Source: Methanobrevibacter sp. V74
GTDB lineage: Archaea; Methanobacteriota; Methanobacteria; Methanobacteriales; Methanobacteriaceae
Length of the DNA stretch: 64,000 nucleotides
Assembly: GCF_963082495.1 (NCBI RefSeq)
Contig: NZ_CAUJAN010000001.1
Coordinates: forward strand, 434,001-498,000
Direction: 5' to 3'
Shown: in pieces, positions 18,935 through 28,151 of the stretch
Layout: the number at the start of each line of letters is the position of its first letter
Numbering within the stretch: position 1 is the stretch's first letter
Notes under the pieces: model-generated
Databases searched by the model: none
Told to the model about the DNA's origin: nothing
Seen by the model: only the letters and a program-made list of their open reading frames with translations
Made by a program: the position numbers and the translations under genes

Positions 18935-19119
18935 AGATGATAATGTAGTGCTTGAGGTGAAAAAATTTTAACTAATGGAAATAAATTTATTTTATTCCTA
19001 TTATTCTTATATATTGTCGGAAGGTAATTTAAAAAACCTTGCTTGTTTTTATTCAGATATTGGATGGAGGTATGATGTAAATAATGGGGGGGTGTATCTA
19101 TTTTCCCTAGGTTATCTAA

Positions 19120-19763
19120 CAAGCTGCTGGGCAGGTTCTTGAATCATATGTTCCGGCTGATGATTATGATATCATTGCTCCAATAATAAATAGTGCAGTT
19201 CACATACAAAACATATTGTTCTTGCAGCATACTTCTTTCACTGATAATTCAGCTATTAAAAGAGTCATAATGGATTATGCTTCAGGTGAAGTATTTAAAA
19301 TTAGGGTTTATGGTGATAATTCACTGGTGGTTGGTGCTGGTGAGATTGTTAAATTTAAAGTAAACGGCAAAATTTACAAAGTCAAAACTGATAAAAATGG
19401 TTATACAACTTTAACAATTAAAAATAAAGAGTTAACTGTAAAAACTCATACTGTTACATCACAATATGGTGTTACAGTTAAAAATAACCTTTTTGTAAAA
19501 CAAATTTTAAAAGCCGAAAATGTTGAATTCAAAAAATCCAAAAAAGCTAAAATATACAAAGTTACTTTAAAAACTTCTTCAGGAAAAGTTATTGGCGGTA
19601 AAATGTTTACTATAAATGTTAAAGGTAAAACTTCAAATGCTAAAACCAATAAAAAGGAGTTGCAACTTTTAAAGTTAAACATTTGACAAAAATTGGTAAG
19701 TATAATGTAAAAATAACATATCTTGAAGAATCTATTAGGAAAACTATTAAAATTAAAAAATAG
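19120..19763 (+). pseudogene. Relic of an adhesin-like protein (C-terminal Ig-like part)
   Basis: The frame is open from 19120 with no start codon (AAGQVLESYVPADDYDIIAP), then runs through Ig-like repeats with the KFKVNGKIYKVKTDKNGYTT signature found in the adhesins at 57596 and 62441. It stops at 19684-19686. Adding one A to the five-A run at 19651-19655 restores the consensus (KTNKKGVATFKVK) and carries the frame to TAG 19761-19763. No signal peptide or promoter-proximal part remains, so the 5' half is lost. It probably makes no product. Confidence 0.7.
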
Positions 19764-19776
19764 AAATGTTAAATTT

Positions 19777-20670
19777 CTATTTATTTTTCTTTTTTGGTAT
19801 AAATTTCAAAGAAGAGGAGTTTATACAATATCTTGGAGTTCCTCCTGGACCATCATTAAAAACATGACCTAAATGCGCATTTGATTTTGAACTTCTAACT
19901 TCAACACGTGTTGTGCCATGTGAAAAGTCTCTGTGTTTTGTAATTGCATCCTCTTTAACCGGTTTTGAAAATGCTGGCCAACCGCATCCTGAATCAAACT
20001 TATCATCTGAAGAAAATAAAATTTCACCATTTATGACATCGACATACACACCATCTTCAAAAAAATTATCATACTTTCCACTAAATGGAGGTTCTGTCAT
20101 AGCAAGCTGTGTTATTTCATACTCTTCACGAGTCAGGTGGTCGAATTCTTTATCATCAATTAAATTTAAATCAACATGACAGTAGCCGTGAGGATTCTTT
20201 TCTAGGTATTTTTGATGATATGCTTCAGCTGGATAAAAACAACTAATTGGGTAAGCCTCTACCACAATTTTTTCAGATGCTTCTTTCTGTTTTGATTTTA
20301 AAAAGTTAATTACAATATCCTTCTGTGATTCTTCCTGCCAATAAATGCCTGTACGATATTGTGTTCCAATATCCGAACCTTGACGATTTTTTACATAGGG
20401 ATCAATGATTTTAAAAAAATTCTCCAAAATTTCAACAAGGGATATAATTTTAGGATTATATGTTACTTTAACGGTTTCTACATGGCCAGTTTTACCAGTG
20501 CATACCTTTTCATAAGTTGGAGCTAAATCAATTCCGTTAGCATATCCAACTTCGGTATTGTTAACGCCTTGGAGTCTTGAAATAAATGCTTCAACACCCC
20601 AAAAGCATCCTCCAGCAAGATAAATCACATATTGTTTTTCGAACATGATTAAGTATTTATCATTAAACAT
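19777..20670 (-). CDS. msrAB: Bifunctional methionine sulfoxide reductase MsrA-MsrB
   Basis: 297 residues with MsrA first: the catalytic cysteine is Cys22 in [12 protein letters not shown], then [15 protein letters not shown] and [15 protein letters not shown]. From about residue 170 it is Msr[38 protein letters not shown], and catalytic Cys in [11 protein letters not shown]. The MsrB half lacks CxxC zinc pairs, as in many fused forms. It repairs both S- and R-methionine sulfoxide. The start may be ATG 20670 or ATG 20646 ([13 protein letters not shown]); no good ribosome site marks either one. It is convergent with the adhesin relic and divergent to 20724. Confidence 0.93.
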   Translation of the reverse strand: MFNDKYLIMFEKQYVIYLAGGCFWGVEAFISRLQGVNNTEVGYANGIDLAPTYEKVCTGKTGHVETVKVTYNPKIISLVEILENFFKIIDPYVKNRQGSDIGTQYRTGIYWQEESQKDIVINFLKSKQKEASEKIVVEAYPISCFYPAEAYHQKYLEKNPHGYCHVDLNLIDDKEFDHLTREEYEITQLAMTEPPFSGKYDNFFEDGVYVDVINGEILFSSDDKFDSGCGWPAFSKPVKEDAITKHRDFSHGTTRVEVRSSKSNAHLGHVFNDGPGGTPRYCINSSSLKFIPKKKNK

Positions 20671-20723
20671 AAAATATTTTTATTATATTAATCAAAGATT
20701 ATTAGTAATTAGGAGGAAAACTC

Positions 20724-20921
20724 ATGTTTTATAGTACAATTATGAAAATTGATTCAATTGACAGATTAAGAGATATTAGGGATGCATTACTTGTAGAACA
20801 AGGTATTAATCCTACTCGTCAAGGTGAACAAGCTATTAAAGTTGTAGTTGAAAGAATTGATGAAATTCAATCTACTTTAGATAAATCCGCTACTAAAAAT
20901 ATAAATAGAACTTATAAGTGA
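20724..20921 (+). CDS. Small conserved-looking protein, 65 aa
   Basis: Not recognised. It is a short, mostly helical protein (IDSIDRLRDIRDALLVEQGI; INPTRQGEQAIKVVVERIDE) with an AGGAGG ribosome site 7 bases before ATG 20724, so it is well expressed by the look of its leader. It contains no cysteines and no membrane segment. The next gene begins 5 bases after its stop. The pair may act together; function unknown. Confidence 0.65.
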   Translation: MFYSTIMKIDSIDRLRDIRDALLVEQGINPTRQGEQAIKVVVERIDEIQSTLDKSATKNINRTYK

Positions 20922-20926
20922 TTTTA

Positions 20927-21199
20927 ATGCTAAGAAGAGTTACTAGTAATAGAAGGCTAGTTAGAAAAAGAATGTTTAAATCACCACATGTTAGGCATAG
21001 AACTTCTCAATTCAAAAGAGAAAATAAAAACATGGCTAAACCATTTCAAAAAAAATTCAAAGAAATGAATGGTCCAAATATAAAACGTAAAAAAAGACCT
21101 AAAAGAGAAGTTATTACCGGCTTTAAAATGTCTTATAGGTATAAATATTATCAAAGTCAAATTCCAGATGAAGTTGATGAAACAGAGGAGTCAGAATAA
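20927..21199 (+). CDS. Small, very basic protein, 90 aa
   Basis: Not recognised. The first 60 residues are rich in Arg and Lys (MLRRVTSNRRLVRKRMFKSP; IKRKKRPKREV), as in nucleic-acid or ribosome-binding proteins, and the C-terminus turns acidic (PDEVDETEESE). ATG 20927 is preferred over GTG 20918. It is tightly linked to the 65-aa gene upstream. RNA or DNA binding is an inference from charge only. Confidence 0.6.
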   Translation: MLRRVTSNRRLVRKRMFKSPHVRHRTSQFKRENKNMAKPFQKKFKEMNGPNIKRKKRPKREVITGFKMSYRYKYYQSQIPDEVDETEESE

Positions 21200-21230
21200 C
21201 TCTTCTTTAATAAACTTTTTTTTACAATCA

Positions 21231-21242
21231 GGTGTTCGCCAA
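21231..21242. repeat. Solo copy of an IS1182/MITE end
   Basis: GGTGTTCGCCAA matches the variant end of the 107-bp MITEs (GGGTGTTCGCCAAAAG). No partner end is visible nearby. It may be a scar of a lost element or chance. Confidence 0.3.
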
Positions 21243-21425
21243 TAGTTATTCTGAATTGAGTTTTAAAAGAATATGAACGGTTTTTAATTAAATTTAATAA
21301 GAGCATTACAAAATTAAAATTTGCCATACTTATTAATCAGATTTAAATATTGAAATGTATTAGATTAATTTCTGCTGATTTGATAATGTTAAAAACAGCA
21401 TTTACTCTAAAAAGGAATAAAGATA

Positions 21426-21698
21426 TTACTCATTCAGGAGTAAATCTTCTTTCGGTATTATTTTATTTTGGTTGTGAATATCTAAAATCAAACCACTGAA
21501 TGCATCATCGTTTTTTGCAAGTTCCCTAAATAATTCATCAGGTACTTTAGTAGGTTTATAATCGACTAATTCTAAATATTCAAATCCTTTGTTGTATTCT
21601 TTCCTGTTGGAAAAAACAATAATTTTAAAATCATCTAAAGATCCGCTTACAAGGAAATCTTTTTCATGGCTCTCTCCAATTGTTGGGCAGATATACAT
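21426..21698 (-). CDS. SseB-like protein, short paralogue 2
   Basis: 90 residues. DFKIIVFSNRKEYNKGFEYL takes the place of the family strand, and KNDDAFSGLILDIHNQNKII matches the closing motif of its upstream neighbours (compare EYFQGFVINPHSQNF). It lacks the N-terminal helical half present in the longer paralogues. The ATG overlaps the stop of the next gene upstream (21698), so translation is coupled. Function unknown. Confidence 0.55.
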   Translation of the reverse strand: MYICPTIGESHEKDFLVSGSLDDFKIIVFSNRKEYNKGFEYLELVDYKPTKVPDELFRELAKNDDAFSGLILDIHNQNKIIPKEDLLLNE

Positions 21699-22141
21699 TA
21701 GAAATCGCCATTTCTGTTCATATTAAAGTTTTGTGAATGGGGATTAATAACAAAACCTTGGAAATATTCATCTTCACTAGCTAAATCAGCAATGTCTTTT
21801 GGAGTTATTACTTTTAGGTCAAGTTTGTCTAAAAACAATTTAGATATTTTAGCACTACCTGCTGCATATTCTCTCATGTCGGTAAATAGGGGAATGACAT
21901 ATTCTTTGCTAATTTCTGTAATTGTTAATTTAACAGGTTTTAACGCCTCATCGACAAGCGTAAAGTAAATTTCAGTTGGATAAGTATCACGAATATTATT
22001 TTTAACAGCTTCAAGCTCAATGGCATTTTCACTTTTAAGTTTTTTAGCCATATCTGCATATATTTGAATATATTCTTTTAGTTGGCTTTTAGAAGCTTTA
22101 AGGTTATTTTTCTTGTAATCTTCGTAATCTTTAGGGTTCAT
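21698..22141 (-). CDS. SseB-like protein, paralogue 3
   Basis: 147 residues. A charged helical N-terminus (DYEDYKKNNLKASKSQLKEY) is followed by the family core YVIPLFTDMREYAAGSAKIS and the closing motif DEYFQGFVINPHSQNFNMNR. It is the clearest relative of the protein at 18461. It sits 2 bases after the stop of the gene at 22144-22599 and overlaps the one at 21426-21698 by a base, so three paralogues lie in one reverse-strand operon. Confidence 0.65.
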   Translation of the reverse strand: MNPKDYEDYKKNNLKASKSQLKEYIQIYADMAKKLKSENAIELEAVKNNIRDTYPTEIYFTLVDEALKPVKLTITEISKEYVIPLFTDMREYAAGSAKISKLFLDKLDLKVITPKDIADLASEDEYFQGFVINPHSQNFNMNRNGDF

Positions 22142-22143
22142 AT

Positions 22144-22599
22144 TTATTCACAGCAATCGTGTACACTTTCACCAAAAATGACAAAATCACATTGTGGAGC
22201 GTTAATGGCGAGACCTAAGAATTCATCGTCATCAGCATATGCTTGAACAATTGCATTTCCAACTACTTTGTCAAATGCAAAATTAACTTCGCCAGATTCT
22301 TCAATAAAAGTTTCAATAGCTTTTTCGGCTTCTTGTTCGGAAGTGTAAACCGGAATAAAGAATTCTTCACATTCATCTTCTTCATTAGATATAATTAAAG
22401 CAACAACTTCATCATTTTCAGTATCTGCATTGTATACAATAACGAATTCTTCGCTATAAACCAAATGATCAATTTCATGTCCTTTGCCATCTAATTTTTC
22501 AGCAATTTTATTATATTCTTCGCTTTCATCATCTTCGATTTCGTCTAATTTTTCTTCAAGTTCGATGTATTCATCTATTAATTCTTTAAGTTCACTCAT
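22144..22599 (-). CDS. SseB-like protein, paralogue 4 (acidic)
   Basis: 151 residues from ATG 22599, which has AGGTGA 4 bases upstream; the longer frame from 22683 lacks such a site. The N-terminal acidic helix (LIDEYIELEEKLDEIEDDES) is followed by FFIPVYTSEQEAEKAIETF and DDEFLGLAINAPQCDFVIF, matching the family strand and closing motif. It ends in DCCE. It is the first gene of the three-gene operon running leftwards. The AT-rich region 22600-22795 upstream holds its promoter. Confidence 0.65.
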   Translation of the reverse strand: MSELKELIDEYIELEEKLDEIEDDESEEYNKIAEKLDGKGHEIDHLVYSEEFVIVYNADTENDEVVALIISNEEDECEEFFIPVYTSEQEAEKAIETFIEESGEVNFAFDKVVGNAIVQAYADDDEFLGLAINAPQCDFVIFGESVHDCCE

Positions 22600-22795
22600 G
22601 ATTTCACCTAAGTACTTTATAATCATTAAAAAATAGTTTTTTTCATTTTTAAAACAAATGAACATTCTCTTCCTAAACACCACTAAAGGAATACAAACGA
22701 ATGCTCATTTCAACCATCACCATTGTTCATATTATAAAAAAATAGTATATAACAATATGAACAATACTATTTTAATTTTCAACATATATAAAGTT

Positions 22796-23764
22796 TTAGT
22801 TTTTTAAAAAGGTACTTTCAATAGCTTTTATAAGATTATAAATAATTTCATGAGTAATTACATTAACATTATATGTCTTCCCCAGTTCGATTACTTTGCC
22901 GTTTAGAGAATCTATTTCGGTTTTATTTTTCAAATGGATATCCTGGTGTGTTGATGAGTAATGGTTATAGGTATCAGGGATTAGTTTTTTATAAAATATT
23001 TCTTTATAGTCCTCTGAATCATCCCACAAAGTTCCATATGGGCTTGATTTTATTACATTAAATATTTCATCAATGAGGTTGTTCATTATTTCCAAACTAT
23101 ATGGGTTTTCGCTGAGCTGTCCGTAAGTCACATCCAATATGGCGCCTAAAGGATTCAATGTGCAGTTATATATCATTTTAGCCCATAAATATTTGTCCAG
23201 TTCATCTGTAAGTTCACATTCTATTCCAGATTTTGTAATTAAATCAGCAATTTCATCTAGACATTCCGGATTTTCATTTTTAATGGAACCTAGAAGGATT
23301 GGCTCGGTATAGACTGTTACTTCACTAACATGTCTTTGGGGTCTTGTAAAACCAGTTACTACACGTGCTGAGAAAACTTGCTTTTTAGTAAAATACTTTA
23401 AATAAACTTCATCGTTTCCAAATCCATTTTGGAAAATGATGATTTTAGTGCTGTCTTTTAAGATATCTTTATGGTTATTTAGATTTAATGCAATATCTTC
23501 ATTAGCTGTGGTTTTTGAGCATATGAAGATATAGTCAAAATTATTTTTTGGAATTTCATTGTAGTTTTCATAAACTGGTACATTTTTAATTTCAATGTGG
23601 GCAAATAATCCCGTTCTTTTAATTCCATTTTCTTTTATTGCATTTGCAGTTTCTCCTCTTGCATAAATTGCGATATCAGCTCCTTGTGATCCAACAGATG
23701 TTGCAAGTCCAATTCCAACTCCGCCTGCACCTATAACTAAATGTTCATAGTTAAAATATGTTTT
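22796..23764 (-). pseudogene. Ketopantoate reductase (PanE/ApbA family), start codon lost
   Basis: An open frame of about 320 codons begins right after TAA at 23765-23767 and reads NYEHLVIGAGGVGIGLATSV (NADP-binding loop), FIFICSK-type strand, FQNGFGNDEVYL and, C-terminal, the catalytic lysine region YLWAKMIYNCTLNPLGAILD and SPYGTLWDDSEDYKEIF. Only its 5' end is defective: no ATG, GTG or TTG precedes the Rossmann loop, and the first usable ATG is internal (23176, 126 aa). A 107-bp MITE ends 10 bases before the stop codon. PanE makes pantoate for CoA, upstream of the pantoate kinase at 1085. Either the product is lost or an unusual start is used. Confidence 0.75.
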
Positions 23765-23776
23765 TTATTTTATTAA

Positions 23777-23883
23777 GGGTGTCCGCCAAAAATCTAAAAT
23801 TAATTTTTGAAACTGATTAAAACTACTTTAATTCAAAAACAAAGAAAAATTTGCATCAAAAAAATTACTTTTGGCGAACACCC
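23777..23883. mobile_element. 107-bp MITE related to the resident IS1182 element, copy A
   Basis: It begins GGGTGTCCGCCAAAAATC and ends CTTTTGGCGAACACCC, imperfect inverted repeats that match the ends of the IS1182 element at 8938-10717. Especially on the right, the AT-rich inner flank matches too. There is no coding capacity. Read on the other strand, it equals the copy at 56011-56117 base for base in my comparison. Mobilisation by the IS1182 transposase is inferred. Confidence 0.85.
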
Positions 23884-24219
23884 CTAAATATTTTATCAAA
23901 TTTAAACAAAATGGATAATTTAGGCATTACGGATTTATATTTCAGATTTGTGGGGTTTATTTATATGTTGCCTGAATTTGTTAATTGCATAATCGAAACT
24001 CATGTTGACATGACATTTTTGCCATATGGGTTGGAGGTTTGCAGTCTAACAGATCCAGGTCTTCTACTTCATATAAATTATTTTCAATATTTAATTTAGT
24101 AATAACTAAACTGTTGACTTTTTTTTAGTTAATACAAAAATATAAATCGATTATTTTATATATAATTAAATAATATATAGTTTTAACCACAAACATTTGA
24201 TTCACTGAAGGTTTTTAAT
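23884..24219. other. Intergenic stretch with a coding relic
   Basis: No start-to-stop gene. On the reverse strand 23998-24115 a 40-codon frame without a start reads LNIENNLYEVEDLDLLDCKP then THMAKMSCQHEFRLCN and stops, which looks like the tail of a lost gene that I cannot name. The right part (about 24120-24219) is AT-rich and holds the promoter of the gene at 24220. Confidence 0.3.
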
Positions 24220-25596
24220 ATGAACAAAATTGATTATATTATAAAAGAGGATAATACTCAAAATGTATTTTTGAGCGAAAATGCCTTGGATATTTGTGGA
24301 ATTTTACAAAAGTATTACAAATATCTCTTAGACTCTATGGAACACGAGGATTTAATTTTAAAATATAGGGAGTGCAATCTTTTTAAAGAATTAGTTTATG
24401 ACAATAAAGTTGTCGGATTCTGTTCTTATGACTTTTCAAGAGAATTTATAACGGCAGCATTGAATAATGTATATGTCCTGCCAGAATTTAGAGGCAATCA
24501 TATCTTTTTAAATGAGCTTGAAAACACCATGGTGGAACATAACAAACCCAGTATTATGGAACCAACTCGATTGGTTGTTGAATTGTTAATCAAGTATGGA
24601 TTTGCAAGTAAAATTAATGAAAATATTGTTGCAAGCGCTATTGAATTTGTTATTCCAGGAGATCATGTATATTCAAATTTTGATTATGATAATGATGAGT
24701 TATCAACTCATTTCTATGATTTAAGTATATGTGGAAGTATTCATATTTTAGACATTGATAAATCCCATATTGCTTACAGCGCCCCTTTAAACTATGATAT
24801 TGTTAATTATGATTGTCTTGATAATAGGAACAATATTGATGATGATTATTTTCGTGAAATCACTCAATTATTTAAAAATCAAGATGTTGAACTGATGAAT
24901 ATTATCTTGGATTTGGAGGATAACCTTCCAATTGTTAAATTGTCTTTGGAAGATGTGATTGGCGGTGAAGGTGGATTTTCTTTTTATATTGAATCTTTAA
25001 TCGATGATGCTCATGTAACTCGCAGTAAGGCATTCGAAATTAAAAATCAGATAAAAGAGGAGTATGAAAGTGGAATGATATTAAATGATTCATTGCTGAT
25101 CAGATTGGCTTATTTATTTAATGAAAACCATGAACCTACAATAACTTCCCATGAGGATATTTGTTCATATTGTAGCATGCCGATTGACAGCCATGATAAA
25201 TTCTGTCACTTTTGCGGTATTAATTTGGACTATGATCCTGATGAAATGCAGAAAAATTTATTTAAGTCAATCAACACTCAAAAAAATGATTTTAGAGAGG
25301 ATATCCGATTCATTGCATATAAATTTTTAAGGTCAGTTGATGAGGGGATTGATTTAAAGTATTCTATTTTTACAATCGAAACTACATATAACATTAATTA
25401 TAATACTTTAAAGCACTTTTTAAATTCAAATAATTATTTTAATCAGGATTCAATAACCAATAAAGGTTATGAGTTTTTAAATTCACATCCGCTTCATTTT
25501 TGGGAGAAATATCATATGGATATTATTAATTACACTGATTTTGAGAGTTATTTCTACGAACATTCTCATTTAAATATCCTAAAGATATATGTTTAA
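24220..25596 (+). CDS. GNAT-like acetyltransferase fused to a zinc ribbon, C-terminus frameshifted
   Basis: 458 residues as read. Residues 50-110 look like a GNAT core (VVGFCSYDFSREFI; LNNVYVLPEFRGNHIFLNEL, with the acetyl-CoA loop RGN replacing RxxGxG). Around residue 310 there is a four-cysteine zinc ribbon, CSYCSMPIDSHDKFCHFCG. The frame ends LNILKIYV, but adding one A to AAA at 25581-25583 continues it as KDICLNFLKQYGDEDYILEI to a stop at 25662-25664, a natural charged C-terminus. Start ATG 24220 has GAAGGTTTT upstream. The substrate is unknown. It could also be a domain-of-unknown-function protein with only a GNAT-like fold. Confidence 0.55.
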   Translation: MNKIDYIIKEDNTQNVFLSENALDICGILQKYYKYLLDSMEHEDLILKYRECNLFKELVYDNKVVGFCSYDFSREFITAALNNVYVLPEFRGNHIFLNELENTMVEHNKPSIMEPTRLVVELLIKYGFASKINENIVASAIEFVIPGDHVYSNFDYDNDELSTHFYDLSICGSIHILDIDKSHIAYSAPLNYDIVNYDCLDNRNNIDDDYFREITQLFKNQDVELMNIILDLEDNLPIVKLSLEDVIGGEGGFSFYIESLIDDAHVTRSKAFEIKNQIKEEYESGMILNDSLLIRLAYLFNENHEPTITSHEDICSYCSMPIDSHDKFCHFCGINLDYDPDEMQKNLFKSINTQKNDFREDIRFIAYKFLRSVDEGIDLKYSIFTIETTYNINYNTLKHFLNSNNYFNQDSITNKGYEFLNSHPLHFWEKYHMDIINYTDFESYFYEHSHLNILKIYV

Positions 25597-25861
25597 ATTT
25601 TTTAAAGCAATATGGTGATGAAGACTATATTTTAGAGATAATTGATGAAATTAAACATGAATAATAAATAAACCATGATCATTATTATAAAATTATACTT
25701 TTAACAGCACTTTTAGTTAAAAAACTACTTTTTTATAGATTTTTATCATTATCAGGTATATAATATTTTTATACTATTAAAAACAATATTAGTCTGTACA
25801 TAATTATGTTAATTTAAATTAATTATTTTAATAAATGTATAGGAAAATGGTGTGATAATAA

Positions 25862-27598
25862 ATGAATAATAATATGAGATTAGGTTTAATTGCAGCTGTT
25901 TCAATTATTGCCCTCTTTGTATTGTCATTATTAATTTCTCAAACCCCTGCTGGTGCAGATAATTCTGTTAGATTAGGCATATTAACGTTATTGCCTCCTC
26001 TTGTTGCTATTATTTTGGCATTCATAACAAAAGAAACAGTTTTATCTCTTTTCATTGGTGTTTTCATTGGAGAATTTATGTTATGTAGTAATGATTTGAA
26101 CATTATTTCGACAATAATTAATGCATTTTTAAAATTAGGTTCTCAAGTTATTTCTTGTATGGCTGATCCTTGGAATGCAGGTATTATTCTTCAATGTTTA
26201 CTTATTGGAGGAGTTATTCAATTGATTACAAAGATGGGTGGAGCAAAAGCTCTTGCAGATGCCTTTGCTAAAAGAGCTAACACTCCAAGAAAAGCTCAAT
26301 TATTTACTTGGATTTTAGGATTATGTGTGTTCTTTGATGATTATGCAAATTCTTTAATTGTCGGACCTATTATGAGACCTGTAATGGATAAACTTAAAGT
26401 ATCTAGAGAAAAATTAGCATTTGTTGTAGATGCAACTGCTGCTCCTGTAGCTGGTATTGCAATCATTTCTACTTGGATCGGTTTAGAGATTAGTTTAATT
26501 GCAGCTGGTTTTAAATCTGTTGGAGCAACTAACGTAACTGGGTTTGGAATATTCTTACAAACAATTCCATATAGATTCTATAATATTTTTATTTTACTTT
26601 TCATTGTAATATCTGCATTAACATTATATGAATTCGGCCCAATGAAAAAAGCAGAACAAAAAGCTCGTTCCAGAAAAGATGATGAAGAAATAATTGTTCC
26701 GGAGGCACCTGGTTTTGATCAAGTTAAACCTGTTGAGGGAATTAAATTATCAATATGGAATGCGATTATTCCTATTGGAACATTAATTATTGGAGCATTA
26801 ATCGCATTTTACTGGAGTGGATACACTTCTATTTTAGCTGGTAAAGATCAAGCACTTATTAATTTAATGCATAACTCTCCATTATCATTTAATGGTATTT
26901 TTGAGGCATTATCTGCTTCTGATGCTTCTGTAGCTTTATTCCAAGCAGCACTTTTAGCATCTATCGTTGCGATTGTAATGGCTGTTGGTGAACAAATATT
27001 AACAATTGAAGATGCAATTTCTGAATGGATTGGAGGTATGAAAACCATCGTTATCACAGGTGTAATCTTACTTCTTGCTTGGTCTTTAGGGGGAGTAATT
27101 GGTGAAGTTGGAACTGCTGATTATTTAGTTGGTGTTCTAAGTGATACGATTCCTACATTTATCGTACCTGCATTAATTTTCGTTTTAGGTGCTTTAATTT
27201 CATTTGCAACAGGTACTGCTTATGGTACTATGAGTATTTTAATGCCATTAGCTATTCCATTAGGATGGGCTGTAAGTACTGGTGACATGAGCTTTACAAT
27301 TGTTTGTACAAGTGGAGTATTAACAGGTGCTATTTTCGGAGATCACTGCTCTCCAATTTCAGATACAACAATCCTATCTTCTATGGGTACTAGTTGTAAC
27401 CATATTGACCATGTTCAAACACAAATTTACTATGCGATATTTGTAGCTATTTTATCTTTATTTATTGGTTACATTCCAGCAGGATTAGGTGTACCTTGGT
27501 ACATTTGTATTCCATTAGGTGTTATAGTAATGTTTGTTGGTCTTAGATTCCTTGGGGAAAAAGTAGATTTTGATGAAGTTGAGGAAGCCTCCCAATAG
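25862..27598 (+). CDS. NhaC-family Na+/H+ antiporter
   Basis: 578-residue membrane protein with about 12 hydrophobic segments. The NhaC/C4-type signature is visible in LGLCVFFDDYANSLIVGPIM and DATAAPVAGIAIISTWIGL, and near the C-terminus in GAIFGDHCSPISDTTILSS. A cytoplasmic charged loop (KKAEQKARSRKDDEEIIVPE) separates the halves. The family exchanges Na+ or organic anions for protons; ion homeostasis is the likely role in a sodium-dependent methanogen. It is monocistronic, with the TATA-rich leader 25700-25861. Confidence 0.85.
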   Translation: MNNNMRLGLIAAVSIIALFVLSLLISQTPAGADNSVRLGILTLLPPLVAIILAFITKETVLSLFIGVFIGEFMLCSNDLNIISTIINAFLKLGSQVISCMADPWNAGIILQCLLIGGVIQLITKMGGAKALADAFAKRANTPRKAQLFTWILGLCVFFDDYANSLIVGPIMRPVMDKLKVSREKLAFVVDATAAPVAGIAIISTWIGLEISLIAAGFKSVGATNVTGFGIFLQTIPYRFYNIFILLFIVISALTLYEFGPMKKAEQKARSRKDDEEIIVPEAPGFDQVKPVEGIKLSIWNAIIPIGTLIIGALIAFYWSGYTSILAGKDQALINLMHNSPLSFNGIFEALSASDASVALFQAALLASIVAIVMAVGEQILTIEDAISEWIGGMKTIVITGVILLLAWSLGGVIGEVGTADYLVGVLSDTIPTFIVPALIFVLGALISFATGTAYGTMSILMPLAIPLGWAVSTGDMSFTIVCTSGVLTGAIFGDHCSPISDTTILSSMGTSCNHIDHVQTQIYYAIFVAILSLFIGYIPAGLGVPWYICIPLGVIVMFVGLRFLGEKVDFDEVEEASQ

Positions 27599-27665
27599 CT
27601 TCATTATTTTTTTTAATTTTTAGGTGTAACAAAATATTTATATTCTTATTGATAATATTATTATC

Positions 27666-28151
27666 ATGATTGATAATAATAAGCATATGTCTGTTTTTGG
27701 TATTGGACCACTTATGGTTACTCCAGTCATGGTTACAGTTATTTTAATATTTGTTCTTAATTTTTATAATTTCATTCCCAAATATGAAATAATCTCTTTA
27801 AATTGGTTATTGATGATTTTAGGGTTTTTAATTATTATCAATGGTGCTGTATATTGGATTAGTGCAGTTACATCAAGCATTTATCATAAAATAAAATCCA
27901 CTATATTGGTAACTACTGGTGTTTATGGAATTGTTAGACATCCTATTTATGCTGCTTTTTTATATTTTGCAACAGGATTAATTTTAATTTCAAATAATAT
28001 TTACCTATTTGTCTTACCTATAGTATACTGGGTATTTTTTTCAGTTGTATTGAAGAATACTGAAGAAAAAATGTTGATTTCCGTATATGGTCAGGATTAC
28101 CTCGATTATTCAAAAAATGTTAATAGATTCATTCCGAAAATGGTGAAATGA
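27666..28151 (+). CDS. Isoprenylcysteine carboxyl methyltransferase-like membrane protein
   Basis: 161 residues with four hydrophobic segments. The signature is the late motif TTGVYGIVRHPIYAAFLYF followed by EEKMLISVYGQDYLDYSKNV, characteristic of the ICMT/phospholipid methyltransferase superfamily. The substrate is unknown; lipid or small-molecule methylation in the membrane is likely. It overlaps the next methyltransferase by 4 bases (ATGA), so the two methyltransferases are translated together. Confidence 0.75.
   Translation: MIDNNKHMSVFGIGPLMVTPVMVTVILIFVLNFYNFIPKYEIISLNWLLMILGFLIIINGAVYWISAVTSSIYHKIKSTILVTTGVYGIVRHPIYAAFLYFATGLILISNNIYLFVLPIVYWVFFSVVLKNTEEKMLISVYGQDYLDYSKNVNRFIPKMVK

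Noticed and set aside
18931-19122. 63-aa reverse-strand frame upstream of the SseB-like gene
   Set aside because: No motif or ribosome site; low-complexity sequence in a decayed region opposite the adhesin relic.
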